From assembly GCF_037102585.1 (NCBI RefSeq), contig NW_027043820.1:2328501-2392500 (forward strand): a stretch of DNA of 64,000 nucleotides, written 5' to 3'. Both the position numbers and the translations under genes were made by a program. This document shows positions 47,428-57,282 of the stretch, in pieces. This DNA is from Saccharomycopsis crataegensis. Taxonomy: Eukaryota > Ascomycota > Saccharomycetes > Ascoideales > Saccharomycopsidaceae. How positions within the stretch are numbered: position 1 is the first letter of the stretch; the number at the start of each line of letters is the position of its first letter. The notes beneath the pieces were generated by a model that did not search any database, had not been told where the DNA came from, and saw nothing but the letters and a program-made list of their open reading frames with translations.

Positions 47428-50400
47428 ATGGGGAAGAAAGCCATTGACTTCAGAGTCCCAACTTTGATCAGAAATGGGGTGCAAGAGAAACAAAGAAGTT
47501 TCTTTGTTATCGTTGGTGACAAGGCGCGTAACCAATTGCCAAACTTGCACTATTTGATGATGTCTGCCGATTTGAAGATGAATAAATCTGTTTTATGGGC
47601 CTACAAGAAAGATTTGCTCGGATTTACTTCGCACAGAAAAAAAAGAGAAAAGAAAATCAAGCAAGAAGTAAAAAGAGGGATCAGAGAAGCTAATGACAAA
47701 GACCCATTTGAAGCGTTTGTCACTAATCAACACATCAGATACGTCTATTATAAAGAAACCGAAAAGATTTTGGGGAATACTTATGGGATGTGTATCTTAC
47801 AGGACTTTGAGGCCGTCACTCCTAATTTGTTAGCAAGAACCATTGAAACAGTTGAAGGTGGTGGGATTGTTGTGATTTTATTGAAATCTATGGATTCTTT
47901 GAAACAATTGTATACCATGAATATGGATATCCACTCTCGTTATAGAACTGAAGCTCACAATGATGTTGTGGCTAGATTTAATGAAAGATTTCTTTTATCC
48001 TTAGCTTCTTGTGCTAACTGCCTAGTGGTTGATGACGAGCTCAATGTGTTGCCAATATCAGGCGGGAAAAATGTGAAAGCATTGGCGCCAAAGGATGATG
48101 AAGAATTGACTAAAGAAGAAGTCGAACTCATAGAGTTAAAAAAAAGCTTGGAAGATGTGCAACCTGCAGGGTCTCTTATTGCTTTAGCTAAGACCGTTAA
48201 CCAAGCTCAGGCGATCTTGACATTTATAGATTCCATCTCTGAAAAGTCTTTGAGAGATACAGTGGCCTTGACAGCCGGAAGAGGGCGTGGTAAGTCTGCT
48301 GCCCTTGGTATTTCCATTGCTGCTGCAGTTTCTCATGGTTATTCTAATATTTTTGTCACTTCTCCAAGTCCAGAAAATTTGAAAACTTTGTTCGAATTTG
48401 TATTCAAGGGGTTTGATGCTTTGAATTATACCGAACATGTGGATTATGATATTATTCAGTCTACCAACCCTGATTTCCATAATGCTATTGTCAGAGTAGA
48501 TATAAAGAGAGCCCATAGACAAACCATCCAATATATTTTGCCTACTGATGCTCATGTTTTAGGCCAGGCTGAATTGTTAATTATTGATGAAGCTGCAGCT
48601 ATCCCATTACCATTTGTCAAGAACTTGTTGGGTCCATATTTAACATTTATGGCTTCTACTATCAATGGTTATGAAGGTACAGGGAGATCTCTTTCTTTGA
48701 AGCTTATCCAAAAATTGAGAGAACAAGCCAATAACACCGTTTCCAATGTTGACAAGGACATGGAAATTATTTCTCGTGATAAGAAATCTATTGACAGCTC
48801 AATTCAAGGGAGAAGCTTGAAAGAAGTGACCTTATCGGAACCTATCAGATACGCATCTGGGGATGCTGTTGAAAAATGGTTGAATAAGCTTCTTTGTCTT
48901 GATGTTACTGTGACCAAGAATGCATTTGCAACCAAAGGAACTCCACATCCATCTCAATGTGAATTGTACTATGTCAACAGAGATACTTTATTCTCATATC
49001 ACCCAGTTTCTGAAACTTTCTTGCAAAAGATTATGGGGCTTTATGTGGCCAGTCACTATAAGAACTCGCCTAATGATTTGCAATTGATGAGTGATGCGCC
49101 ATCTCAACAACTCTTTGTGTTGTTACCTCCAATTGACCCTAAAGATACTAAAATACCTGATCCTCTATGTGTGATTCAATTAGCCTTGGAAGGGCAAATT
49201 TCCAGAGACAGTGTACGGAAAGCTTTGGGACGTGGTCAACGTGCAGGTGGGGATCTTATACCATGGGTGGTTTCTCAGCAATTCCAAGATGAAGAATTCG
49301 CAGGATTGTCTGGTGGTAGAGTGGTAAGAATTGCTACTAATCCAGATTACAGTGGTATGGGTTATGGTTCTAGAGCTCTTGAATTATTGAAAGATTACTA
49401 TGAAGGGAAATTCACTGATATTTCTGAGGACGACACCAAGAAATCAAAAGATTATTCATTGAAGAGAGTTGACGACAAACAATTACAAAAGATGAACTTG
49501 CGTACCGAACAAATTAAGCTCCGTGAGTCCAAGGCTTTGCCACCATTGTTGCTCAAATTGCATCAACAACCACCATATTACTTACATTATTTGGGGGTCT
49601 CATATGGTTTGACTCCTCAGCTCCAAAAATTCTGGAAACGTTCCGGTTATACTCCAGTGTACCTCCGTCAAACTGCCAACGAATTGACTGGTGAACACAC
49701 TTGTGTAATGATAAATGTTCTTAACGATAGAAATGACAAGTGGTTGAAAGAATTCTCCAAGGATTTCCACCAAAGATTCCTTGCACTTTTATCATACAAC
49801 TTCCAAAAATTCACTGCAGTGCAAGCATTGAATATCATTGAAAACACCAAAGCTGTAAATCAAGGGGAATCTAGTAATACTAGTGGACCATTGACCAAAT
49901 CAGAGCTCGACTTCTACTTCACTCCGTTTGATTTGAAGCGTTTGCAATCATATGCCAACAATTTATTGGACTACCACGTTATCTTAGATTTGCTTCCAAA
50001 AATCTCTGGTTTGTACTTCACAGGGAAGTTGGACTCATTCTTGAACTTGTCAAGTGTTCAAAGTGCGATTTTGCTTTCTATTGGTTTGCAACATAAGAAT
50101 ATTGAAGAAGTGTCTAAAGAATTGAACTTGCCTGTCAATCAATCGATGGCCATGTTTGCGAAAATTGTCAAGAAAATGTCTTCTGCTTTCAAAGAAATGG
50201 TTAGAAAATCTATTGAAGAAACTTTACCAGAAGAAGAAACCGATGTTAGAATTCGTGAAATGAATGGTGAAGAGATTGAGGCTGAAATGGAAGTTGGTGA
50301 CATCAATAAACAAATGGATAAAGAATTGGAAGAAGAAGGGAGAAAAGTGCTTGAAGGGATGAATGAAACTCAAAAGGAGTTGATTCAATCTTTGGATTTG

Positions 50401-50586
50401 TCAAAATATGAAATTGATGATAATGTTGCTTGGGACGAAAAAACCGTTAAGAATGCTAGCAAAAACGGCGGGGTAGCAAGTTTGAAAAATAACAAAGTGA
50501 AGAGAAAGGCCGAGAAGGCTCAAGATATTTATGATGAGGAGATTAAGAATTCAAAGAAGTCAAAGAAGAGTCACAAGAAGAAATAA
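47428..50586 (+). CDS. KRE33: KRE33, NAT10-type RNA cytidine acetyltransferase
   Basis: 1052 aa, ATG start. Kre33 makes N4-acetylcytidine in 18S rRNA and certain tRNAs, using ATP and acetyl-CoA, in the nucleolus. The start MGKKAIDFRVPTLIRNGVQEKQRSFFVIVGD is almost invariant in the family. The RecD-like helicase part has the P-loop TAGRGRGKS at 282-290 and LLIIDEAAAIPLP near 383-395. The GNAT acetyltransferase part contains ARGGxxV-like GGRVVRIATNPDYSGMGYGSRAL near 630-652. HYLGVSYGLTPQLQKFWKRSGY follows, and the tail is Lys-rich. Length equals S. cerevisiae Kre33 (1056 aa). I found no in-frame CTG codon in the whole gene. Confidence 0.97.
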   Translation: MGKKAIDFRVPTLIRNGVQEKQRSFFVIVGDKARNQLPNLHYLMMSADLKMNKSVLWAYKKDLLGFTSHRKKREKKIKQEVKRGIREANDKDPFEAFVTNQHIRYVYYKETEKILGNTYGMCILQDFEAVTPNLLARTIETVEGGGIVVILLKSMDSLKQLYTMNMDIHSRYRTEAHNDVVARFNERFLLSLASCANCLVVDDELNVLPISGGKNVKALAPKDDEELTKEEVELIELKKSLEDVQPAGSLIALAKTVNQAQAILTFIDSISEKSLRDTVALTAGRGRGKSAALGISIAAAVSHGYSNIFVTSPSPENLKTLFEFVFKGFDALNYTEHVDYDIIQSTNPDFHNAIVRVDIKRAHRQTIQYILPTDAHVLGQAELLIIDEAAAIPLPFVKNLLGPYLTFMASTINGYEGTGRSLSLKLIQKLREQANNTVSNVDKDMEIISRDKKSIDSSIQGRSLKEVTLSEPIRYASGDAVEKWLNKLLCLDVTVTKNAFATKGTPHPSQCELYYVNRDTLFSYHPVSETFLQKIMGLYVASHYKNSPNDLQLMSDAPSQQLFVLLPPIDPKDTKIPDPLCVIQLALEGQISRDSVRKALGRGQRAGGDLIPWVVSQQFQDEEFAGLSGGRVVRIATNPDYSGMGYGSRALELLKDYYEGKFTDISEDDTKKSKDYSLKRVDDKQLQKMNLRTEQIKLRESKALPPLLLKLHQQPPYYLHYLGVSYGLTPQLQKFWKRSGYTPVYLRQTANELTGEHTCVMINVLNDRNDKWLKEFSKDFHQRFLALLSYNFQKFTAVQALNIIENTKAVNQGESSNTSGPLTKSELDFYFTPFDLKRLQSYANNLLDYHVILDLLPKISGLYFTGKLDSFLNLSSVQSAILLSIGLQHKNIEEVSKELNLPVNQSMAMFAKIVKKMSSAFKEMVRKSIEETLPEEETDVRIREMNGEEIEAEMEVGDINKQMDKELEEEGRKVLEGMNETQKELIQSLDLSKYEIDDNVAWDEKTVKNASKNGGVASLKNNKVKRKAEKAQDIYDEEIKNSKKSKKSHKKK

Positions 50587-51010
50587 GTTGACTGATTAAT
50601 GAATGGTAATAGAAATGACTTTTAAAAAATTCTGTTGTTTTCTTTTCTTTTCTCTTTATTATTCTTATTTCTGCAAAACCATTATCTAATAAACCTGTTC
50701 TGATCTATTATTGAATTGTAAGATTTTTTTTACTCTATCTATCTAGCGTTATACTATAGTTAATATAATATCAAATATTGGTGCTACTACTACTACTATC
50801 TGTAATCTTCTTGTTGTTGTGTTTACTGAATTATCCCAAAGCTGAGGCTTTGGATATTCATCATCAATTAATCAATAGTTAAGATTACTAAAATTTCTGT
50901 TATTTAATGAAAGCGTCTCTATATACACTATTGCCACTATTAAAAGAGATAAAAAAAAAAATATGGAACGAACCTTGCTAAATATTTATTCAAATAGGTA
51001 AAAAATAATT
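50587..51010. other. convergent intergenic KRE33/NSL1-like
   Basis: AT-rich 3' regions with a short (CTA)n run near 50782-50800. No gene seen. Confidence 0.5.
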
Positions 51011-51898
51011 TCATATCTTGGCCTCAACTTTATGCCCCTCAATATATTCCATCAATTTTTTTAACTTTCCAATTTCATTTCTCCGCTGCGGCAAAGCCAG
51101 TTTCAATTCACTCAAAATTACCAACGATTCCTCAAATTCTTTCACAATATTTTCATGATCCTTTTTGTTGGCTACTAATGTAACTTTTTCTTCGTTGTTC
51201 AACAAACTGTCTTTATTATCGTGATTATTATTTTTATTTTTATTATCATTATCAGCATAAGCACCCTGTTCAGTTTCATTCATCACGGCTTGAGCCTCAC
51301 CATTTTCATGGTTTTTCATTATATACTCATTGAACTTCTCAAACTGTTGAATATTCCTATTGGCCAAACGATTCACCGATTTTTTGAACCTCAAGGGAAT
51401 AGTAGATCTTTTCTTGGTAATTGCTGTCGTCAATGCTTCAGCTTCATAGTATCTCTCCCTCAATTTTTCATTGACACCAAAATCAAAAGGCTCAACTTCT
51501 ATTTCTACATCACTGGCTGGCACACTCTTGCCATTATTCTTGGTAAGTTCTGATCTGAATAATTTCTTATTTAATGATTCCTTGACTCCGAGTTCTTTGT
51601 CATCAATTACCACCGAGTACTTGGTTAGTTCAAAGGCCTCATCAATGTATTTCTCAACAAGTTTGCGTACTTTCAATCGTACTACATCTTCTTCCTTGTC
51701 TTCTTCTTGCACTTCATTATCAGAATGGATGGCGGATCGACGTCGACTCGAACGTCTTCTCTTATATTTAGATTTTGGATTTGCTGCAGTTTTGGGGAGA
51801 TGGAGGTCTAGCTTTGCTTTTGAAGCATTTTGAACTTGTTTATGGAGATATCTCGCGTCCTGAGATTGTAAGTATAATTTTTGATGGACTCCGAACAT
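51011..51898 (-). CDS. NSL1: NSL1/Mis14-like kinetochore protein
   Basis: 295 aa, ATG start. Nsl1/Mis14 is a subunit of the Mis12/MIND complex linking the inner kinetochore to Ndc80. The basis is the pattern in the middle of the protein: VRLKVRKLVEKYIDEAFELTKYSVVIDD (about 75-102), then VEPFDFGVNEKLRERYYEAEALTTAITKKRSTIP (about 136-170), which resembles the Mis14 family's PFD..LNExLRxxYxxxExLTxxVTxLRRxxP block. A C-terminal coiled coil (EEFEESLVILSELK...IGKLKKLMEYIE) fits the elongated subunit. It is longer than S. cerevisiae Nsl1 (216 aa), with a basic N-terminus and an Asn/Asp-rich insert near 215-235. Confidence 0.65.
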   Translation of the reverse strand: MFGVHQKLYLQSQDARYLHKQVQNASKAKLDLHLPKTAANPKSKYKRRRSSRRRSAIHSDNEVQEEDKEEDVVRLKVRKLVEKYIDEAFELTKYSVVIDDKELGVKESLNKKLFRSELTKNNGKSVPASDVEIEVEPFDFGVNEKLRERYYEAEALTTAITKKRSTIPLRFKKSVNRLANRNIQQFEKFNEYIMKNHENGEAQAVMNETEQGAYADNDNKNKNNNHDNKDSLLNNEEKVTLVANKKDHENIVKEFEESLVILSELKLALPQRRNEIGKLKKLMEYIEGHKVEAKI

Positions 51899-52217
51899 CC
51901 TTTTTGGTTTGTTTTTTTTTAAAAAAAATGAACAGCAGAAATCTTTGTTGGGGAGGAGGAAAGCAAAATATTCTAGAAGTCTCCCATTAAAATGTGTTAG
52001 TAAATATAAGTTGAGAAATGGTTTGATGTTTTTGTTTATTTGTTTATTGTTTTATTTTATTTATTTATTTGTTGATTTGTTTATTTTTGTTCCTGCTTTT
52101 GGACTTAAATCGGGCTCAGAACCATTTTTTTTAGCGTGCGCACTACGGGATATTTGTTAACGTACCCAAACAGTGGATATTTGCAGCAAAAATATAGTAT
52201 ACAAACTTGTTCATTCA
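51899..52217. other. NSL1-like promoter / DNAJC9-like downstream region
   Basis: T-rich on the plus strand with (TTTAT)-type repeats at 52030-52090. A TACTAAC on the minus strand (51996-52002) lies upstream of NSL1 but lacks a matching donor. Confidence 0.5.
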
Positions 52218-53090
52218 TCATTTCTTTTTCAATAGCTTCTGCCGGGCTTTTTCAAACGCTTCGTCATCCAATTCTTCATAGACACTCTTCTTCTTTGCTG
52301 AACTTTTCTTTGATTTCTTTTTGTCCTTGGTGATTTTATTAGCCCCGTACTTTCTTTCTAACGAGCTAATCATATCATCGAACCCACGATTATTTTTCTT
52401 TTGAATCAACGCCTTTAGGTCATCTTCATTCTCCACTTTTCTGTTTATTTTCAATTTTTTCTTCAATTGTTCTGCTTGTTTTGCTTCTTTGGCCATTTTC
52501 TTTTGATAATTTTTTCTTGATTTGTCGCGGGTTTGGAGATATTTCCGCCATTTTTTGTAGTCACTGTCAACCTTATTCTCATTGATTGCCTTTTCAATTA
52601 TAGCAAATACTCTTTCCTCTTCATTGATTGAGAATTCCAAATGGGGGATGACTTCAAAGAGGTTGAGGAAATTGCCTTGATAATAAACGAACGCATCAAT
52701 GATGTCATCTAATTCCTCCAGGCTGTTTTGGTACTGCTTTTTGTCCTGTTCAATGGCTTGAGGGGTTATCTCTATGTTTTGTTTGACGGTATCAAAGTAA
52801 TCTTTCCAATTGAAATCATCATCATCTATTGACACCGATAATGACAAAGACCCGGTTTCGTCGTAACGTTTTCTGTTTTTCACATCGCCAACAATGGAAT
52901 AAGCAAAGGCGATTTTGTCAAAGAATTCCTTTGATTGGGCTTTTTCGGAGTCCAGTTTATTCACCAATTTGTCGGGGTGATGTTGAAGGCATAATTTTCT
53001 GTAACTTTTCTTTATATCTGCTGGCGACGCGTCTGATGAGACTCCGATTGTGTGGTAAGGATCTATGTCGGGATAGGGAATGGACGACAT
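52218..53090 (-). CDS. DNAJC9-type J-domain protein
   Basis: 290 aa from the ATG at 53090; the open frame extends 13 codons further to a TTG. The J domain is at about 8-75: DPYHTIGVSSDASPADIKKSYRKLCLQHHPDK with HPD at 38-40, then FDKIAFAYSIVGDVKNRKRYDETG. The following region matches human DNAJC9: FNWKDYFD, SLEELDDIIDAFVYYQGNFLNLFEVI, ERVFAIIEKAINENKV, MAKEAKQAEQLKKKL and LKALIQKKNNRGFDDMISSLERKYG. DNAJC9 is a histone H3-H4 co-chaperone that recruits Hsp70. S. cerevisiae has no clear orthologue, so this gene marks a non-Saccharomyces lineage. The C-terminus is Lys-rich, probably nuclear. Confidence 0.88.
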   Translation of the reverse strand: MSSIPYPDIDPYHTIGVSSDASPADIKKSYRKLCLQHHPDKLVNKLDSEKAQSKEFFDKIAFAYSIVGDVKNRKRYDETGSLSLSVSIDDDDFNWKDYFDTVKQNIEITPQAIEQDKKQYQNSLEELDDIIDAFVYYQGNFLNLFEVIPHLEFSINEEERVFAIIEKAINENKVDSDYKKWRKYLQTRDKSRKNYQKKMAKEAKQAEQLKKKLKINRKVENEDDLKALIQKKNNRGFDDMISSLERKYGANKITKDKKKSKKSSAKKKSVYEELDDEAFEKARQKLLKKK

Positions 53091-53856
53091 GGTGTAATGA
53101 CAAGAAGAGCGGAAGCTATGATAGTGCAAGTGATCCTAATATATATAATAATAACAATAATAATGATAAATAAAGATATATATATATATATATATTATAA
53201 TCCAAAACAGTTAAGCGAAAAAAAGCTCGGTCACATGACCAGAAGGTGACCCACCGGCTCAGGATCCGGTGGTTTTTTGCCTGTTGATGGTGGTGGGTGG
53301 TGGTGGGTGGTGGGCTGGTAATTATTAGCATGGGATAATCCACGCTTGAAAAGCTGACATCTGTCTATTACTGTTGTTGTTCCACTCTCCAAAGTAGCTA
53401 CACATTGTTCCTGCCCCTGTTCCTCTCACCGTCATCGTCGACTGCCACCATAATACAGAACAGTAAGGTGACGTTTTTTTTTTTTTTTGCGAAAAAAAAA
53501 ATAAATTGAAATAAAATAAAACAAAATAAAATAGAAAAACACCCAGGAGCAATATTGAAAACCCTGTTTATTCTGTTCTAGTACACATTGACCCCCATTG
53601 ATATTGGTACTATTAGCATTATTGTCTCCCAATAATACTTGCGGAAGCCCTTGCTTTACCCAATTTCTTTTTGCTTGCTTGATTGATTTCCTTCCCTTTT
53701 ATCTTCATTCTGACTTTCTTTCCTTTCATTTATTCAACCGGGCTAGTTCTTGCTATACAGCCCAACAAGCTCCAGCAAAATAACCCTTGTTGCAGTGACC
53801 AGATACTCAGGAAATACGCAACCACAATTGCCACATAGAAATACAAAATAATAGCA
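53091..53856. other. divergent promoter region DNAJC9-like/kinase with GC-rich patch
   Basis: A (TA)n run lies at about 53176-53194. A 12-bp palindrome GGTCACATGACC is at 53229-53240, a hairpin with a T run at 53251-53278, and a G-rich stretch at 53289-53314. Confidence 0.6.
53251..53278. terminator. GC hairpin followed by T6 (terminator-like)
   Basis: Stem CCACCGG/CCGGTGG with an 8-nt loop (53251-53272), followed by TTTTTT. In bacteria this would be an intrinsic terminator. In yeast it could end a Pol III transcript or be incidental. No RNA gene body is recognisable upstream. Confidence 0.25.
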
Positions 53857-56409
53857 ATGCCATTCAAAGATATTTTTCATCACAAGAAGGACAAGGACGG
53901 CAACGCTAAGCCATCAAGACTGTTAACTTCCATTCATCTCACAAACAAGAGCCCTTCGGCCTCATCAGCCTCTTCTAGTGCTTCTACTTCTACCTCCGAT
54001 CCTTCCTTGATTACTTCCCATTCCCTGGACGCTCTAGAAAGAAAACTTCATTCAACAAAGTCAGCGCTCTCGATATCAAATTTGAAAAAGGCCTCCACTG
54101 AGTTAAACCCAAAGAGCCACCGCAAACATTCAGAGAGTATTTCTCTTGGCTCTATCAATCCTTTTTCAAAAGACAAGAGCCGCCGCGCTACTGGGGACTC
54201 TGATAGTCACAAACAAATCACAACTCATCATGGGGCTTTGACTCATGCTCCTGGCAAAATAAATTTGATGATGGGTAACCATAACTCACCCCAAGGTGAT
54301 GAAGCAAATGTAGTCACCCCAACAAAGGACACGCCCATTATCCCTAAAAAACAATCGTCTGTTAATACAACCCCAAAACCATTACCGTCAATTGATTCTG
54401 TGCCAAAGAAAAAGGATTCTATCATACAGTATAATCCTTATGGCAGCAATTCCATCCCATCGCATTATCTGTACTCGCTGCGTCCTGCTTCTCAGTATAA
54501 CACTACCAACCATTTAACTGCCAGAATTAGCACCGCTGCTAGTGTCTCTGAAGATAAACCCAGAGTGTTGCCATTACCAATTGAAAGTCCTAACAGTTTT
54601 TTGCCTCAGTTACTTCAGCAACTCCACGTCGACATGTATGATGAATACGTATTGCCAGACTCAGATTCCAGTAAAAATAGAAAGTTGGGTGATGGTGCTT
54701 CTGCGTCAGTTCGAGTCGTCTTAGTTAGAGCGGATAAAGTATCTAGAGCGTTGAAGAAATTTGTGATGTTTCCAAGAGAACAACCTAAGTATTTTTATAC
54801 CAGGTGCAGTAAAGAGTTTGTCATTGCCAAAGCTTTATCGCCTTATGAGCATATTGTTACAACCTACTCACTTGTAAAAGTCCCATCCATTGCTGAAATG
54901 ACCCGTGGTTGGGGATTTGTGTTAGAATTATGTCCTGGTGGGGATTTGTTCTCTTTAATTGGTCGCAGTGGCTGGAAGTCCACCAGCAACGAAGAAAAAT
55001 TCTGCATCTTCAAACAAATCTGTTTAGCTGTCAAGTTTATGCATGACAATGACATTGCTCATCGTGATTTGAAACCTGAGAATGTATTACTCACCGACCG
55101 TGGTACGGTGAAACTTACAGATTTTGGTGTTTCCTCGTTTGGACATGAAACCCACGGTGATTTCGCATCTCCGATCAAACTTTCTACCGCGTACGTTGGC
55201 TCTCCTCCTTATTCTCCACCGGAAGTTATGTACTTTCAATCTTGGAATAAAAAGCAAAAAGACGATCCAAATTTACCAAAATATGATTCCTTTAAAATGG
55301 ATTGTTGGGCGTTGGGTATGCTTTTGTTTTGTATGGTGTATCAAGGGACACCTTTTCAAGAGGCCTCTTCATCAGATTCATTTTATCGTGAGTTTACCTC
55401 GGCCTATGATGCATTCCTCTCCAAGACTCCATCTTTCAAACAACCTGGTAATTATAGCGTAAAGGGACCAGGCGTTGAGTATAAATATGGGCAAGCTTTC
55501 AAAGATTCTGGTGCAAGCCGTGTTGCATGGCGTCTTTGTGATCCAGATCCAAAAACTAGGTATACAATGAAGGATTTGTTTAGTGATCCATGGTTCCTCA
55601 ACCTCGAAATGTGCCATGAAGAATATGATGAGGAGGTGTTGATGACACGTATGAAGTCCCATAGTTGTGATGCTGCTTCTCTATTTGATGATGAAAGCGT
55701 TCCAAAATCAGTATTAGAAGCCGAATTGACTCATGGTAGAGAGGTAAAGAGAGAAGTTCCGGCTCAACCTTCAGATCCAAAGAAGTCGATGCTTGATGTT
55801 GGGGTATCTTCTGGTAGTACTTCTTCGCTCCCACCACCAGAAACAAAGAAGTCGATACTTAATGTTGGCTCATCCTTGCATACTAATTCTCTTCCTGATA
55901 TTTCTGAAAAGAATGTTGAATCTAAGCCAATTTCTCCGACTATCACCAAAAAAAATAATAGCCTGGTGACGCACACTTTCGAATCTGCCACTGCCCAAGC
56001 ACAAGCATCCGCCATGAGCCCAACAAAGGAATTGTTTCCAGTTGTTGAAGATGAGGAAAGAAGTGATAATAAAGATATGGATGAAATTGAAAAGTCGTTG
56101 GAGAGAATACCTATTAAGGATAAGAGTGAACCAGAGATTGGAATATCTTCCCAAGGTGAAAGTGAAGCTGAAGGCTCGGCTATAGAATCACCAGCCAAGG
56201 CTTGTCCAACAATTGCTGAATTGATCAAAGAGTTGCCAACAAGCAAATACTGTAAAGGCAGAATCAGGAAACATCACCATACTAGTATTTCCGATATTAC
56301 CCAAAATGCTCTTGGGAGAGGACTGCAAAATTATGCAAATGGTGGATATACTAGTGCTGCGGCCAGTTATTCAGCTGTTGGGACTCACCGTATGTACAGT
56401 AAAGTTTGA
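53857..56409 (+). CDS. NPR1/HAL5-family Ser/Thr kinase (HRK1/SAT4-like)
   Basis: 850 aa, ATG start. The first ~270 residues are Ser-rich and disordered. The kinase domain spans about 274-580: LGDGASASVRVVL glycine loop, ALKKF Lys near 300, HRDLKPEN with Asp404, DFG with Asp422, YVGSPPYSPPEV and DCWALGMLLFCMV. The insert between the domain's later helices ends in VAWRLCDPDPKTRYTMKDLFSDPWF, typical of the fungal Hal5/Sat4/Hrk1/Npr1 group. These kinases stabilise or activate plasma-membrane transporters (Trk1/2, Pma1) and give salt tolerance. The C-terminal ~270 residues are low complexity. Similarity seems closest to Hrk1/Sat4, but I cannot rank the paralogues. Confidence 0.88.
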   Translation: MPFKDIFHHKKDKDGNAKPSRLLTSIHLTNKSPSASSASSSASTSTSDPSLITSHSLDALERKLHSTKSALSISNLKKASTELNPKSHRKHSESISLGSINPFSKDKSRRATGDSDSHKQITTHHGALTHAPGKINLMMGNHNSPQGDEANVVTPTKDTPIIPKKQSSVNTTPKPLPSIDSVPKKKDSIIQYNPYGSNSIPSHYLYSLRPASQYNTTNHLTARISTAASVSEDKPRVLPLPIESPNSFLPQLLQQLHVDMYDEYVLPDSDSSKNRKLGDGASASVRVVLVRADKVSRALKKFVMFPREQPKYFYTRCSKEFVIAKALSPYEHIVTTYSLVKVPSIAEMTRGWGFVLELCPGGDLFSLIGRSGWKSTSNEEKFCIFKQICLAVKFMHDNDIAHRDLKPENVLLTDRGTVKLTDFGVSSFGHETHGDFASPIKLSTAYVGSPPYSPPEVMYFQSWNKKQKDDPNLPKYDSFKMDCWALGMLLFCMVYQGTPFQEASSSDSFYREFTSAYDAFLSKTPSFKQPGNYSVKGPGVEYKYGQAFKDSGASRVAWRLCDPDPKTRYTMKDLFSDPWFLNLEMCHEEYDEEVLMTRMKSHSCDAASLFDDESVPKSVLEAELTHGREVKREVPAQPSDPKKSMLDVGVSSGSTSSLPPPETKKSILNVGSSLHTNSLPDISEKNVESKPISPTITKKNNSLVTHTFESATAQAQASAMSPTKELFPVVEDEERSDNKDMDEIEKSLERIPIKDKSEPEIGISSQGESEAEGSAIESPAKACPTIAELIKELPTSKYCKGRIRKHHHTSISDITQNALGRGLQNYANGGYTSAAASYSAVGTHRMYSKV

Positions 56410-56500
56410 TTCCAAGAATCTTAGTTGGCCAAGGGAAAATAAATAGTACGTTTAAGCTATCTCCTTCAAAACCAATAACTAGTTTCTGCTTTACCTTTTA

Positions 56501-56552
56501 GTTTGTTTGTTTGTTTGTTTGTTTGTTTGTTTGTTTGTTTGTTTGTTTGTTT
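56501..56552. repeat. (GTTT)13 microsatellite
   Basis: Thirteen perfect tetranucleotide units about 90 bp after the kinase stop codon. Confidence 0.95.
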
Positions 56553-56981
56553 CTAGTGGCTCATTTAATATTCTCTATTAATTATTTTTTTTTTTTTTTT
56601 TTTTTGCTAGCTTTTATTGAGCTATGCGCATGTTTTAGATTAATTTTAATTTTTTGTTTTAGTTTTTCTTCCTATATATCTTCGGTCATTATTTTACACT
56701 CATCTAGTATTCAAAGTTTTTATTTTTTATTTATGTTTATTTTTTGTTGTTGGTTGAAAATAGACTTTGTGATGGTTAAAAATTGGGCCAACGAATGTAG
56801 GTAATAGTGGAATGAAAATTGTGGGTAATGGAGCTAACTTCTTGTTCACTTTTGATCCCTGCTTGCCACTGTTATATTCTCTTTTTCTAATAAATAAAAA
56901 AAAAATGTCGTTTTTAACAATCTGTTCCTCAATTAATGAAAACTATGGGATCTCTCTGGTTATGATAACAAGGCTAATATT

Positions 56982-57001
56982 ATCACGTGCGACATCACAT
57001 G
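56982..57001. promoter_or_regulatory. paired Cbf1-type sites upstream of SED5
   Basis: ATCACGTG and ATCACATG both fit the RTCACRTG consensus of Cbf1/CDEI and are about one helical turn apart. They lie about 285-300 bp upstream of the SED5 ATG. No CDEIII-like element follows, so a centromere is not indicated. Confidence 0.4.
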
Positions 57002-57282
57002 TCAGAAACTTTGGACGTGTCAAAAAAAAAGAAATAAAAGAAAAAGAAAAAAAAAATAGGCAGATCTTACTTAATTTGAGAGATGCAAAATATAGAAATA
57101 CCAACCATATACAGAAATAAAGGTGTGAAGACAAAACAAAAATAGTAATTAAGTCACTGGTCTGGCCTTTTTACTAAAAAAAAATCATTTTATTTCATAT
57201 ATCCTGTTTTTTGTGCTGAGAAAGCATAGATTTATATAATATAATAAGGTGTCGAGAGTTTTGTTAGTTGACAACGGCAAAT

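Larger units (their letters stand above)
56410..57282. other. intergenic kinase/SED5
   Basis: Contains the (GTTT)13 microsatellite and a long T run near 56586-56605. Two RTCACRTG words lie 12 bp apart: ATCACGTG at 56982-56989 and ATCACATG at 56994-57001. Confidence 0.55.

Noticed and set aside
51960-52002. TACTAAC on the minus strand upstream of NSL1-like
   Set aside because: No GTATGT/GTACGT/GTGAGT-like donor further upstream, and the ORF already starts with ATG.
53229-53240. CDEI-like element as part of a centromere
   Set aside because: No AT-rich CDEII followed by a CDEIII-like TTCCGAA motif; it lies in a short divergent promoter.
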